This document shows, in pieces, positions 1-7,379 of a stretch of DNA of 64,000 bases. Source of the stretch: Holtiella tumoricola (GTDB taxonomy: Bacteria > Bacillota > Clostridia > Lachnospirales > Cellulosilyticaceae); NCBI RefSeq assembly GCF_027857615.1, contig NZ_JAQIFT010000062.1:107623-171622 (forward strand), given 5' to 3'. The first letter of the stretch is position 1. Each line of letters begins with the position of its first letter. The notes beneath the pieces were generated by a model that saw nothing but the letters and a program-made list of their open reading frames with translations, was not told where the DNA came from and searched no databases. The position numbers and the translations under genes are program-made.

Positions 1-293
1 ATACCTATCCAAGCTTACTTTATTCTATAGCAAACTTAAATGTGGATTTAGTCCAAATGGCACAAGAGGATATGGCAAAGAAAATCAACGCACTCCTTAG
101 TGATTGTGAACATGAAACCATTTGCCTTATCGGACCAACTACAGACACAATTATTAGTGTAGCAAAACAAAAAAATGTAGACCTCATTGTTATTCCAAAG
201 CAAAAAGAACACTCTAATAGTAAATTTGTTATCTCTCCAAAAGATAAATTAGAGAAGAAATGTCAAATTCATGTTCTTGAGTACACTAAGTAA
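1..293 (+). CDS. Universal-stress-like protein, C-terminal part (5' end outside window)
   Basis: The frame is open from the first bases of the window to the TAA at 291-293, with no convincing start: a GTG at 42 is in frame but has no ribosome site, so the gene most likely begins upstream. The visible end has the alternating strand and helix pattern of the UspA fold, including a stretch reading ICLIGPTTDTIISVAKQK followed by DLIVIPK, which resembles the DLIVIG strand of that family. The nucleotide-binding loop (GxxGxxS) near the end of typical UspA proteins is not clear here. It lies 21 bp before the ttcA-like gene on the same strand and may be cotranscribed with it. Family assignment is an inference from a fragment. 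Confidence 0.45.
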   Translation, partial: TYPSLLYSIANLNVDLVQMAQEDMAKKINALLSDCEHETICLIGPTTDTIISVAKQKNVDLIVIPKQKEHSNSKFVISPKDKLEKKCQIHVLEYTK

Positions 294-314
294 ACTTGTT
301 ATAATAAGGCTTAA

Positions 315-1172
315 ATGATTATTTATCGAGGTGAAATAGTGGAAATCAAGCCTTTATCTGAAATTGAACGTAGTATTCAAAAAAACTATAGAAAATATAT
401 ATGGTCTCCTTTTATCAAAGCAATTAAGGACTATAAACTTATTGAAGAAGGAGATGTGATTGCAGTAGCTATTTCAGGTGGTAAAGATAGTCTCTTATTG
501 GCGAAGCTTTTTCAAATGCTCAGTCGTCATACAGATACTCCCTTTACCCCTGTTTTTATTTCTATGGATCCAGGTTTTAACGAAGAGAACAAAACAAATC
601 TTATTGCTAACTGCAAACATTTAGATATTCCTGTACATTTCTATGACTCAGATATCTTTGAAGTAGTTGAACGTATCTCTTCTGAATACCCTTGCTATAT
701 GTGTGCACGCATGCGTCGTGGCTTCTTATATGCAAGAGCTAAAGAATTAGGTTGTAATAAGTTAGCATTAGGCCATCACTTTGATGACGTTATAGAAACA
801 ACTCTTCTGAATGTACTCTATGCTGGTAACTTTAAAACTATGCTTCCTAAATTACACTCAACCAACTCCCCAGAATTAGAGCTTATACGACCTCTCTACT
901 ACGTCCATGAAGAGTCTATCAAAAGCTTTATCCGCGCCAATGGTATCAAAGCTATGAATTGTGGATGTGCTGTTGCTGCCGGCGAAACTTCTAGCAAACG
1001 TGCAGAGATTAAAGACCTTATTGCTACATTAAAAAAGACTCATCCACAAGTGGACAAGTCTATTTTTAAATCTGCTGAAAACGTTAATATGAATGCCATC
1101 CTCGGATATCAAAAAGATGGCATTGATTATGACTTTATGGACTTTTATGACGGGAAACCTGTAGAAGAGTAA
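315..1172 (+). CDS. ttcA: TtcA-like tRNA 2-thiocytidine biosynthesis protein (PP-loop ATPase)
   Basis: Cytosolic PP-loop adenylating enzyme that by family would install 2-thiocytidine in tRNA. The ATP-binding SGGKDS is at residues 54-59. A CYMC pair at Cys127/Cys130 and an NCGC at Cys216/Cys218 match the cysteines that hold the iron-sulfur cluster in TtcA. GHHFDD at 153-158 is the second ATP-site motif. Length (285 aa) fits TtcA, which is shorter than TilS. The start is uncertain: ATG at 315 has AAGG nearby, but a GTG at 339 sits behind an AGGTG and would give 277 aa starting just before the conserved region. A terminator hairpin overlaps the stop codon. TtcA-like proteins of anaerobes are diverse, so the exact thiolated base is not certain. 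Confidence 0.85.
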   Translation: MIIYRGEIVEIKPLSEIERSIQKNYRKYIWSPFIKAIKDYKLIEEGDVIAVAISGGKDSLLLAKLFQMLSRHTDTPFTPVFISMDPGFNEENKTNLIANCKHLDIPVHFYDSDIFEVVERISSEYPCYMCARMRRGFLYARAKELGCNKLALGHHFDDVIETTLLNVLYAGNFKTMLPKLHSTNSPELELIRPLYYVHEESIKSFIRANGIKAMNCGCAVAAGETSSKRAEIKDLIATLKKTHPQVDKSIFKSAENVNMNAILGYQKDGIDYDFMDFYDGKPVEE

Positions 1173-1708
1173 TTTCTACAGGTTTCTTTTTTCATTCCAT
1201 AAATAATAATGATCATAAGCCCCGCTATAAGGAATAAGTCTCCTATACTTAAGATAAATCCTCTATTCATAATTCGAATAGGCAAAATATCTGCTAGTAT
1301 TTTAAAATGCATCTGGTCATGCATCACAAGATACATGCCTTGTAAAGTTGCCCCTTCTGGAATACCTAATCGTTCCATTGCCCATGTCCCTACTGGCATA
1401 ATGCCATTATTAGAGAAAATAACTAGAGCATTTAACAATGTCCCTATCCCAATAAGTTTAATAGAGCCTTTTTCCCAGTTTTTAGCAATCATTACTCCTA
1501 GTAAAATATAAGTGAAAAGGTGCAAGCTCCACGAAACATTCCCTAACTCAATCATATTTTGATTTAAAAGTATCTTTGCTATCCATTCTACAATGAAACT
1601 AGCAAAGATAAAGGCAATCCCTTTTATTTGTACAAATCTCAAGTTACTCAGTTGTCCTTTACATAAATAGCCTATAATTATTGCACCAACTATTGATAGA
1701 ACAAACAT
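1145..1708 (-). CDS. DUF5317 family membrane protein
   Basis: A 187-aa polytopic membrane protein with about five hydrophobic segments, starting right at the N-terminus (FVLSIVGAIIIGYLCKG). The glycine-rich start, the central NNGIMPV and a following hydrophobic end fit DUF5317, a family of unknown function. It starts 3 bp after the stop of the HD-GYP gene, so it is almost certainly cotranscribed and probably translationally coupled, which suggests a role near the membrane part of that phosphodiesterase. Its last codons form part of the hairpin that terminates the convergent ttcA-like gene. Function not known. Confidence 0.7.
   Translation of the reverse strand: MFVLSIVGAIIIGYLCKGQLSNLRFVQIKGIAFIFASFIVEWIAKILLNQNMIELGNVSWSLHLFTYILLGVMIAKNWEKGSIKLIGIGTLLNALVIFSNNGIMPVGTWAMERLGIPEGATLQGMYLVMHDQMHFKILADILPIRIMNRGFILSIGDLFLIAGLMIIIIYGMKKETCRNYSSTGFPS
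1154..1190 (+). terminator. Terminator of ttcA-like gene
   Basis: A 13-bp perfect stem (GAAACCTGTAGAA with its complement) with a 7-base loop that contains the stop codon is followed by a run of T. It also overlaps the last codons of the convergent DUF5317 gene. Confidence 0.85.
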
Positions 1709-1711
1709 ATT

Positions 1712-3010
1712 TTACTCCCAAATTTTCTGTATTTCCGCATTGGATTGTAATAAATCAAGGTAAGCATCCACAACATGTGGATGGAACTGTGTACCTCTCC
1801 CTTTTCTTATTTCACTTTCTATAACATCAGCTGGTAAGCCTTTACGATAAGGTCTGTCACTCGCCATAGCATCTATAGCATCTGCAAGTTGGATGATATA
1901 AACATCTACACTTAATTCATCACCCTTTTTACCGTCTGGATAACCTTTACCATCATAACGTTCATGATGATTTCTAATAATACTTCTTGTATATTTTAGA
2001 TTGGATACATCTTTAATAATTCCTTCTCCAATCTCTGGATGACTTTTTATAGTAGCAAACTCTTCATCAGTTAGCTTACCTGGTTTATGTAGAATATTAT
2101 CACTAATTCCTATCTTTCCTATATCATGCAACATAGCAGCAATACGAAGCTTTTCTATTTGTCCATTCCTATAACCTAGCTTCTTCGCAATAAGAGAAGC
2201 CACTTCAGCTACTCTTTTTGAATGTCCATTAGTATAGCAATCTCTTGCCTCTACAGCATTCATCAATGTTTCTACCGTTTGAACATATTGCTCTTTTGCC
2301 TCTGCATAGTATGTAAATGTATACTTAATTAACAACACAGGGAACAACGGAATAATAATCCCCCAATAACTATAGTGCTCATAAAGAACTGCAAACATCC
2401 AGCCAAAAGGAATCATAATTAAGTAACTAATCATTCCCAAGAAAAATTCATTCTTAAAGTATTTAAAAATAGTTTCTTTTGAATAAACACCTTGAAGTAT
2501 TGCAAGTAGCATTGCAAGTAGTCCTTTATTAACTAAAAAGTAACTCATTGAAAATATAAGAATTCCTATGAATTGATTTTCTATCCCTATATTTATAATA
2601 GCACTTCTATATAATATATGGCTTATTATAAAGCTAATAGTAAACATGCTACAATTAAAGGCAGTTCCATATAACGGAGTATTACAAACATGTTTATATG
2701 TATTTTCATCTACCTTCAGTACACGTATAAGAAATCCACCTAGTAAACAGATTAGGCTTGGTAACGCTCCTAATGTTAAATATGTTGCCAATGTTAATGC
2801 AAATGTTGTACTAAATGACATCTTTCTAAAGCATAAAGTTATACTTTCACTTAAACCAATTGCAAATATAAAAAATATAATTTCTCTTACTTGTTGACTT
2901 TTCATTTCAAAATGTCCATACATACTGCTATATATGATTAAGCCAATTGCAATTGCATAAATACTTAAAAAGAAGGTTTTTTGTTTTAATGTCAAACGAT
3001 TTATTTCCAT
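1712..3010 (-). CDS. Membrane-anchored HD-GYP cyclic-di-GMP phosphodiesterase
   Basis: Predicted to hydrolyse cyclic di-GMP. The first 235 residues are six to eight hydrophobic segments forming an integral membrane sensor of MASE type. The HD-GYP domain follows from about residue 243, with H263, HD at 295-296 inside LHDIGKIG, HHE at 348-350 and GYP at 356-358, so all metal ligands and the GYP signature are present and the enzyme should be active. It is the third gene of a minus-strand unit: unrecognised 203-aa protein, 30-aa peptide, this gene, DUF5317. The gap to the 30-aa peptide gene is 51 bp. No diguanylate cyclase is present in the window. The signal sensed by the membrane part is not known. 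Confidence 0.92.
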   Translation of the reverse strand: MEINRLTLKQKTFFLSIYAIAIGLIIYSSMYGHFEMKSQQVREIIFFIFAIGLSESITLCFRKMSFSTTFALTLATYLTLGALPSLICLLGGFLIRVLKVDENTYKHVCNTPLYGTAFNCSMFTISFIISHILYRSAIINIGIENQFIGILIFSMSYFLVNKGLLAMLLAILQGVYSKETIFKYFKNEFFLGMISYLIMIPFGWMFAVLYEHYSYWGIIIPLFPVLLIKYTFTYYAEAKEQYVQTVETLMNAVEARDCYTNGHSKRVAEVASLIAKKLGYRNGQIEKLRIAAMLHDIGKIGISDNILHKPGKLTDEEFATIKSHPEIGEGIIKDVSNLKYTRSIIRNHHERYDGKGYPDGKKGDELSVDVYIIQLADAIDAMASDRPYRKGLPADVIESEIRKGRGTQFHPHVVDAYLDLLQSNAEIQKIWE

Positions 3011-3061
3011 CTCCCCCTAATCTATATATAAAAGCCAATTATAAATAAAATTAATACAATC

Positions 3062-3154
3062 TTAGAATATGTAACTAATTTCTGCACCAGCTGCGATTGC
3101 AAGTGCTAATAAAGCAAATGCTACTGGTAATAATTTTACGAATGTATTTTTCAT
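3062..3154 (-). CDS. 30-aa hydrophobic peptide in the HD-GYP unit
   Basis: Short ORF of ATG, 29 further codons and TAA, preceded by GAGGAGA with a 9-base spacing, which is a good ribosome site. The peptide starts MKNTFVKLLPVAF, continues as an Ala/Leu-rich run that could span a membrane, and ends GAEISYIF. It resembles a single-span membrane peptide or the leader of an exported peptide. It contains no cysteine. It lies between the 203-aa protein gene and the HD-GYP gene and is preceded by a stable hairpin at 3176-3212. I do not recognise a family. The strong ribosome site and placement in the unit support its being real; conservation would have to confirm it. Confidence 0.6.
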   Translation of the reverse strand: MKNTFVKLLPVAFALLALAIAAGAEISYIF

Positions 3155-3175
3155 TGTTTCATTCTCCTCTCACGT

Positions 3176-3212
3176 GAATTAACAGACGCCCGCTATTGGT
3201 CTGTCATAATTC
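3176..3212 (-). promoter_or_regulatory. Hairpin leader upstream of the 30-aa peptide
   Basis: Inverted repeat GAATTA-tg-ACAGAC / GTCTGT-TAATTC with an 11-base loop gives a 12-bp stem with a 2-base bulge. There is no T run after it, so it is not a simple terminator. A CCTCT about 30-35 bases further upstream could pair with the AGAGG of the peptide's ribosome site, so alternative pairing could control translation. It could also be a processing or stability element in the mRNA. Confidence 0.5.
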
Positions 3213-3254
3213 CGCTCCGCTTAGAGGTTATGTATTTATAATTGGCTCCTATAC

Positions 3255-3866
3255 CTAAGTTAAAATTCTACGGTTAATCGCATCTAATGTTGCTTTTACA
3301 ACCGCTTCATAGCTATCATCTTTAATAATAGCCGTTCCAATCAATGTATCATCTTGCTTATTACCAATCATCTGAATAACGATACAGACAAACTCTATCC
3401 CTTTACTCTGATGTAATTGAACATCAATGATGTCCAAAAAGTATTTGCCTTGAACCGCTTTCTCTATACATCCAACGGCTCCTTTAGCAATGGTAATATA
3501 TCTATTTAATGGTGTCCTTATACCCCTTTCGGTATGTGTAAAGACTTGTCCGTTATGGCTAAGTTGCACGTCGCATTCTATATAAGGGTCATCCATCTTC
3601 ACATTAATCCCCTCATATTTAATACGCATGATCGTCTGAACTTCTTCTAATTCAAGCTGTGCCACGCTTATTATTCTGTGATCTACCTGGTAGTCAAACA
3701 TGGCTAACAAAACTGCCTCCACATCTCTAACAATTTGTTTAGGAGACTTTATTCCATTTATTACGATGTGTATTGCTTCAATATGTTCAATGTCACCCTT
3801 AATCTTGACATATTTTACACCACTTATCTTTTTTATACTGTCACTCCATAACTCTATGGTATCCAT
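3255..3866 (-). CDS. Conserved protein of unknown function preceding an HD-GYP gene
   Basis: A 203-aa soluble protein without signal peptide or membrane segments. The N-terminal 70 residues include SGVKYVKIKG, an IHIV strand, then PKQIVRDVEAVLLAMF and DHRIISVAQ, which has the look of a conserved small alpha/beta domain. Residues 75-200 are a second alpha/beta part with repeated long strands. I cannot name the family. It is the first gene of the unit with the 30-aa peptide, the HD-GYP enzyme and the DUF5317 protein, so a role in regulating that phosphodiesterase is a reasonable inference only. Its ribosome site is GGGGAG. Confidence 0.6.
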   Translation of the reverse strand: MDTIELWSDSIKKISGVKYVKIKGDIEHIEAIHIVINGIKSPKQIVRDVEAVLLAMFDYQVDHRIISVAQLELEEVQTIMRIKYEGINVKMDDPYIECDVQLSHNGQVFTHTERGIRTPLNRYITIAKGAVGCIEKAVQGKYFLDIIDVQLHQSKGIEFVCIVIQMIGNKQDDTLIGTAIIKDDSYEAVVKATLDAINRRILT

Positions 3867-4001
3867 CCAAATCTCCCCCTATATGTTAGCATAAGTCTAT
3901 AATATAACATTTTTATCACTTTTAAAATATTTTTGTTTCTTTTATATTTTTATTTAACACCATTTATTTCATTTTGTGTCTCTCTATAAAAAAACTAAAA
4001 A

Positions 4002-4046
4002 GAACCTATTTAAAATGCTACAGATACATGCTCTTTAAATAGGTTC
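4002..4046 (-). terminator. Terminator downstream of the GNAT-membrane fusion gene
   Basis: A 13-bp perfect stem (GAACCTATTTAAA and its complement) lies 17 bp past the stop of the 4063-5094 gene. In minus-strand direction it is followed by TTTTTAGTTTTTTT. Confidence 0.85.
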
Positions 4047-4062
4047 AAAATCTTAATAACTA

Positions 4063-5094
4063 CTATGAAAACATTAATAACAAAATAGATAGCACCGTTA
4101 ATACACCATACCATCCTTTATTCCAAAGATAAACGCGTCTTCCTCCAAAGGATTCAAATGGATAGAAAATAAGTATACGAAAAATCAGAAATACACCACC
4201 TATTTGAGCCATATACCTAAAGTACAAAGGTTCTAACAAAAGAGCTATAAATGTTACTCCTAATACAAATAACCATTCCCATAGTGCACTTATTCCCATA
4301 TCTTTTTTGAAGGCCTGGGTATTCTCATATTTTTCGGGATACCAACTACCTATCATAGGAAAAGCACCACTGAGATTAATAAACGCAGCAAGGGCTGCAC
4401 CTCCACTATTCATCCTAAAATACCATTGTCTTTTAGAGAACAAAGTACCTATATAGCTAAACAATACGCCTCCTATTAGAAGAACCATATAGGCACTTAT
4501 AAATAATCCAAAGTTTGATCTTCCCATAAATAAGGTGGGTAGTATTAATAAAAAATTCACAAGAAGATATAAGCCAATTTGACTACCTGTCTTACACACT
4601 TTAGATTGTACACTTTGCTCTTTGACTGCAAGATAAAACTCCATTCCATTAGCTATAAAAAATGGCGTTGTAAAATAAGTTTTTAACATGGTTCCAAGAC
4701 CTAACTGATGTATGCCTTCTTTTATACTTGTTTGACTAAAACCATTATTCAAAAACAATTTCCAAGATCCAACATTATCATCTTTTACAAGAGCACAAAG
4801 CGCATCACACCCTTGCTCCCATAAATATTTCGTTGTCTCTGCATACAACTTATTACCTATCCCCAGACCTTGGTAATCCGAGTCAATAAAAGCCCCATCG
4901 TAGTATCCTATCTTTTTTCTATCACTTACTATGTATTTAATAATAATGCCCCCAACAATCTTATCATCCAATAAAGCGATCATCGCTTCCTTTGGTTTAG
5001 TCACAAATAAACTTTCAACTATACCAAAAGCCCTCTGCCCTACCTTCTTGACAGCAGAAGCCTCACTAGGCTCCATCTTCCTTACAACGATCAT
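4063..5094 (-). CDS. GNAT acetyltransferase fused to a multi-span membrane domain
   Basis: Residues 1-150 are a GNAT N-acetyltransferase: the acetyl-CoA loop is seen as DYQGLGIGNKLYAE and the following helix, and NVGSWKLFLNNGF is the usual last strand-helix part. Residues from about 170 to the end hold five or six hydrophobic segments, the first reading IGLYLLVNFLLILPTLF. The fusion suggests that the enzyme is held at the membrane and modifies a membrane-proximal or envelope substrate, but the substrate cannot be told. It is a single-gene unit with its own terminator. The GNAT call is firm; I do not recognise the membrane domain. Confidence 0.8.
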   Translation of the reverse strand: MIVVRKMEPSEASAVKKVGQRAFGIVESLFVTKPKEAMIALLDDKIVGGIIIKYIVSDRKKIGYYDGAFIDSDYQGLGIGNKLYAETTKYLWEQGCDALCALVKDDNVGSWKLFLNNGFSQTSIKEGIHQLGLGTMLKTYFTTPFFIANGMEFYLAVKEQSVQSKVCKTGSQIGLYLLVNFLLILPTLFMGRSNFGLFISAYMVLLIGGVLFSYIGTLFSKRQWYFRMNSGGAALAAFINLSGAFPMIGSWYPEKYENTQAFKKDMGISALWEWLFVLGVTFIALLLEPLYFRYMAQIGGVFLIFRILIFYPFESFGGRRVYLWNKGWYGVLTVLSILLLMFS

Positions 5095-5279
5095 ATTATC
5101 TCCCCTAACAATACTTTTATTTTCATCCTCATTAGTATATTTTATGAAGTAAAAACTTTTAGTATATGATGTAGTCTAGCTAGCCCTCTACCGGTGGGGC
5201 TATGATGTGATAGGCTGTAAGGCAAGTTATTGTATGGAAACTTTCTACGCAAACTTTTTAGAGAGGCTTAGTAAATGCA

Positions 5280-5350
5280 ATCAAACTGGTTTTAGGGAAA
5301 TGTTTGAAGAAAAGTGAACTTCTTTTCTGAGTTTTGACCGCTAGTTTGAT
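5280..5350. repeat. Nested inverted repeat in a 334-bp gene-free stretch
   Basis: The outer arms ATCAAACT (5280-5287) and AGTTTGAT (5343-5350) enclose an inner pair AGAAAAG (5308-5314) and CTTTTCT (5322-5328) with a 7-base loop. The rest of 5095-5428 holds the promoter region of the GNAT gene and sequence in which I see no gene. The element could be a structured RNA or the remnant of a small repeat; its composition resembles the other non-coding repeat area at 62.6-63.0 kb only weakly. Confidence 0.4.
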
Positions 5351-5428
5351 GAAATGAGCTTAGTCTGTCTTAAAAGTTGAGGACTAGAAGTTGGAATACA
5401 ATAAGCTTACCTACATGCCCTCACTCCA

Positions 5429-6526
5429 TCAAATATTTAAACTTGCTTTATAAATATGATAAATCTCCTCATACCCTATTTCTTCAGGGTGATTTTGAAG
5501 TTTTGCTTGATTTGCACTCATTTCTTGTGCGTATTGTTGTAGTTCTTCATCTGTTACTTTGATATCTGTCAGACAAAGGGCTGTTAAAATCTTTTCCAGT
5601 TCATCATGATTTTTTACACCAATGAGCTTATGAAGTCTTTGAACTTTTGCTTGGTCTTTAAAGCATCTTAAATAATGTACATAAAGTACACCATTTGCTA
5701 AGCCATGTGGCACACCTTTGTGATAAGTAAGTGCATAACCCATACCATGTGGTAAACTTGTGCCTGTTTGAGCTATAGCCATACCACCTAGCATAGAAGC
5801 TAACATCAAGTCTTTGCGACACTCGTAAGTAAAGAATCCACCTAAGAGGTTATCAACACAGTTCCCCCAGTACTCTAAACCTCTTTCAACTAAAGCTTCA
5901 CTAATCTCATTGCTTTTTACATTCAAGTAGCTCTCTACTAAGTGGCTTAATGCATCAACTGCAGTATGCACAGTAATATTCTTTGGCATATCTAACATAT
6001 ATTTTGCATCTAAGTACGCAATCCTTGGAAATACAGTATGTCCAATGTTTTTCTTTGTTTGTGCCTTATGATCTGTAAGGATAGAGTATTGTGTCACTTC
6101 TGTTCCTGTACCTGCTGTTGTTGGCACAGCTACTACTGGTGATGCCTCTAAGCTTTTACCACCAATAAGTGTATCACCTGTTAAATCAGTATTTTTAAGT
6201 AGTACAGCTATCGCTTTTGCTGCATCAATAGGGGATCCTCCACCTATTCCAATAACAAAGTCTGCACCTTCTTTTAATCCAAAATTTCTTGCTTTTTCTA
6301 CTGTTTCTAAAGAAGGATTTTCTTCTATTTGATCAAAAAGAACAAAGGGAATATTCTCTTTTCTTAACGCATCTTCAACATCTTTTCCTGATCCGTTTAA
6401 TTTAGCTGAACGTTTCCCTGTTACAATAAGTGCTTTACTTCCTAAACCTTTTAATAAGTGGCTATTAGCATCTATACAATTTTCACCTATTATTACTTTC
6501 GTTGGCATAAAAAAAGAACTCATCAT
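5429..6526 (-). CDS. Iron-containing alcohol dehydrogenase
   Basis: A 365-aa group III alcohol dehydrogenase that would interconvert an alcohol and an aldehyde or ketone with NAD(P)H. GGGSPID at 95-101 is the cofactor loop, PTTAGTGTEVT at 135-145 is the family signature, and the metal ligands are D191, H195, H260 and H274, so it looks intact. The start is ATG at 6526 (MMSSFF). It is followed upstream in transcription by the CoA-binding protein gene 20 bp away, so the two are probably one unit. The substrate cannot be told; butanol, propanediol and lactaldehyde dehydrogenases all belong here. Confidence 0.9.
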   Translation of the reverse strand: MMSSFFMPTKVIIGENCIDANSHLLKGLGSKALIVTGKRSAKLNGSGKDVEDALRKENIPFVLFDQIEENPSLETVEKARNFGLKEGADFVIGIGGGSPIDAAKAIAVLLKNTDLTGDTLIGGKSLEASPVVAVPTTAGTGTEVTQYSILTDHKAQTKKNIGHTVFPRIAYLDAKYMLDMPKNITVHTAVDALSHLVESYLNVKSNEISEALVERGLEYWGNCVDNLLGGFFTYECRKDLMLASMLGGMAIAQTGTSLPHGMGYALTYHKGVPHGLANGVLYVHYLRCFKDQAKVQRLHKLIGVKNHDELEKILTALCLTDIKVTDEELQQYAQEMSANQAKLQNHPEEIGYEEIYHIYKASLNI

Positions 6527-6546
6527 CTTCCATTCCCTCTTTTCTT

Positions 6547-6915
6547 TTAATATAATCTGATCCCTACTAGTGCACAGCCTTCTAGGACAATCACTCCATT
6601 TTCTTTTAAATAGGAAATAATCTTTTCACTCCCTGCACCTGGTTGAATCAGCACGTGCTTAATTCCTAATGTTACAATTTCCTTAATATAATCTAGACCA
6701 TCTATAGGATTAATACATAAATCTACGATGTCTATATCACCTTTTATATCTTTTAAGCTTTTATAAGTGAAACCTGTTCCTGTAGGATGTACACCATATA
6801 CTTTATATCCTTTTTCTTTCAATTCATTTCTGATTTGATTAGCATATTTAAGTGGATTATCTACATCCCCTACTACAGCCCAGCTTTTTAGCTTCATAAA
6901 GTCTCTTAAATGCAT
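6547..6915 (-). CDS. CoA-binding domain protein
   Basis: A 122-aa protein of the CoA_binding_2 family, the stand-alone form of the CoA-binding domain of succinyl-CoA synthetase. The Rossmann start is seen as WAVVGDVDNPLKYANQI, the second strand as GYKVYGVHPT, and IDIVDLCINP and HVLIQPGAGSE follow in the expected order. Such proteins bind CoA and are sometimes made under redox stress; no catalytic role is established. It lies between the DUF1294 gene (27 bp upstream) and the alcohol dehydrogenase gene (20 bp downstream) in one minus-strand unit. Confidence 0.85.
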   Translation of the reverse strand: MHLRDFMKLKSWAVVGDVDNPLKYANQIRNELKEKGYKVYGVHPTGTGFTYKSLKDIKGDIDIVDLCINPIDGLDYIKEIVTLGIKHVLIQPGAGSEKIISYLKENGVIVLEGCALVGIRLY

Positions 6916-6942
6916 GGCCTACTCCTTCTGTCTGCTTTTTAC

Positions 6943-7209
6943 TTATTTGTATTTCATAACAAGACCTAATATGATGATTTGCAAAACAAAAATGGCTGGC
7001 ATTCCCCATTTAAAATACCAATGCTTTGTCTTGTGTCTGAAAGTCTCCATGCCTAATGTTGTCCCCAAACTTCCACCAACTAATGCAACAAGGAAAAGTG
7101 TTTTCTCTGGAATGCGGTATTTTTTCTTAATTGCACGTTTTTTATCGCTATACATCATTCCAAATCCTATAAGATTAATGACTAAAAAATAAATGAATAA
7201 GTATTCCAC
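6943..7209 (-). CDS. DUF1294 family membrane protein
   Basis: An 88-aa membrane protein with segments at residues 1-19, about 38-55 and 69-86. The central basic part DKKRAIKKKYRIPEKTL followed by a glycine-rich segment (ALVGGSLGTTLGM) and KHWYFKWGMP is the DUF1294 signature. Function unknown; such domains also occur fused to cold-shock domains. First gene of the unit with the CoA-binding protein and Fe-ADH. Confidence 0.85.
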   Translation of the reverse strand: MEYLFIYFLVINLIGFGMMYSDKKRAIKKKYRIPEKTLFLVALVGGSLGTTLGMETFRHKTKHWYFKWGMPAIFVLQIIILGLVMKYK

Positions 7210-7379
7210 GTTTTCCTCCTAAAATTAATAGTGTTATTGTTATTGTAGTGAATTTTTCAACTTTAATCAATACTACTGGAAGATATATCCGTTTATATGC
7301 CTCAATCTTTATATTTTATGTTGTATAAGTATTAAAAAAATTGATATAATTATACTATAAATACAGGGGAGATTGAGCC

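Noticed and set aside
42..293. A complete 83-aa gene starting at GTG 42
   Set aside because: No ribosome site, and the frame stays open to the window edge, so a truncated longer gene is more likely.
3062..3154. The 30-aa peptide as an AgrD-type autoinducer precursor
   Set aside because: It has no Cys and no charged C-terminal tail, and no AgrB lies near.
3155..3250. A c-di-GMP riboswitch upstream of the peptide and HD-GYP genes
   Set aside because: The hairpin lacks the conserved bases of the GEMM-I and c-di-GMP-II motifs as far as I recall them.
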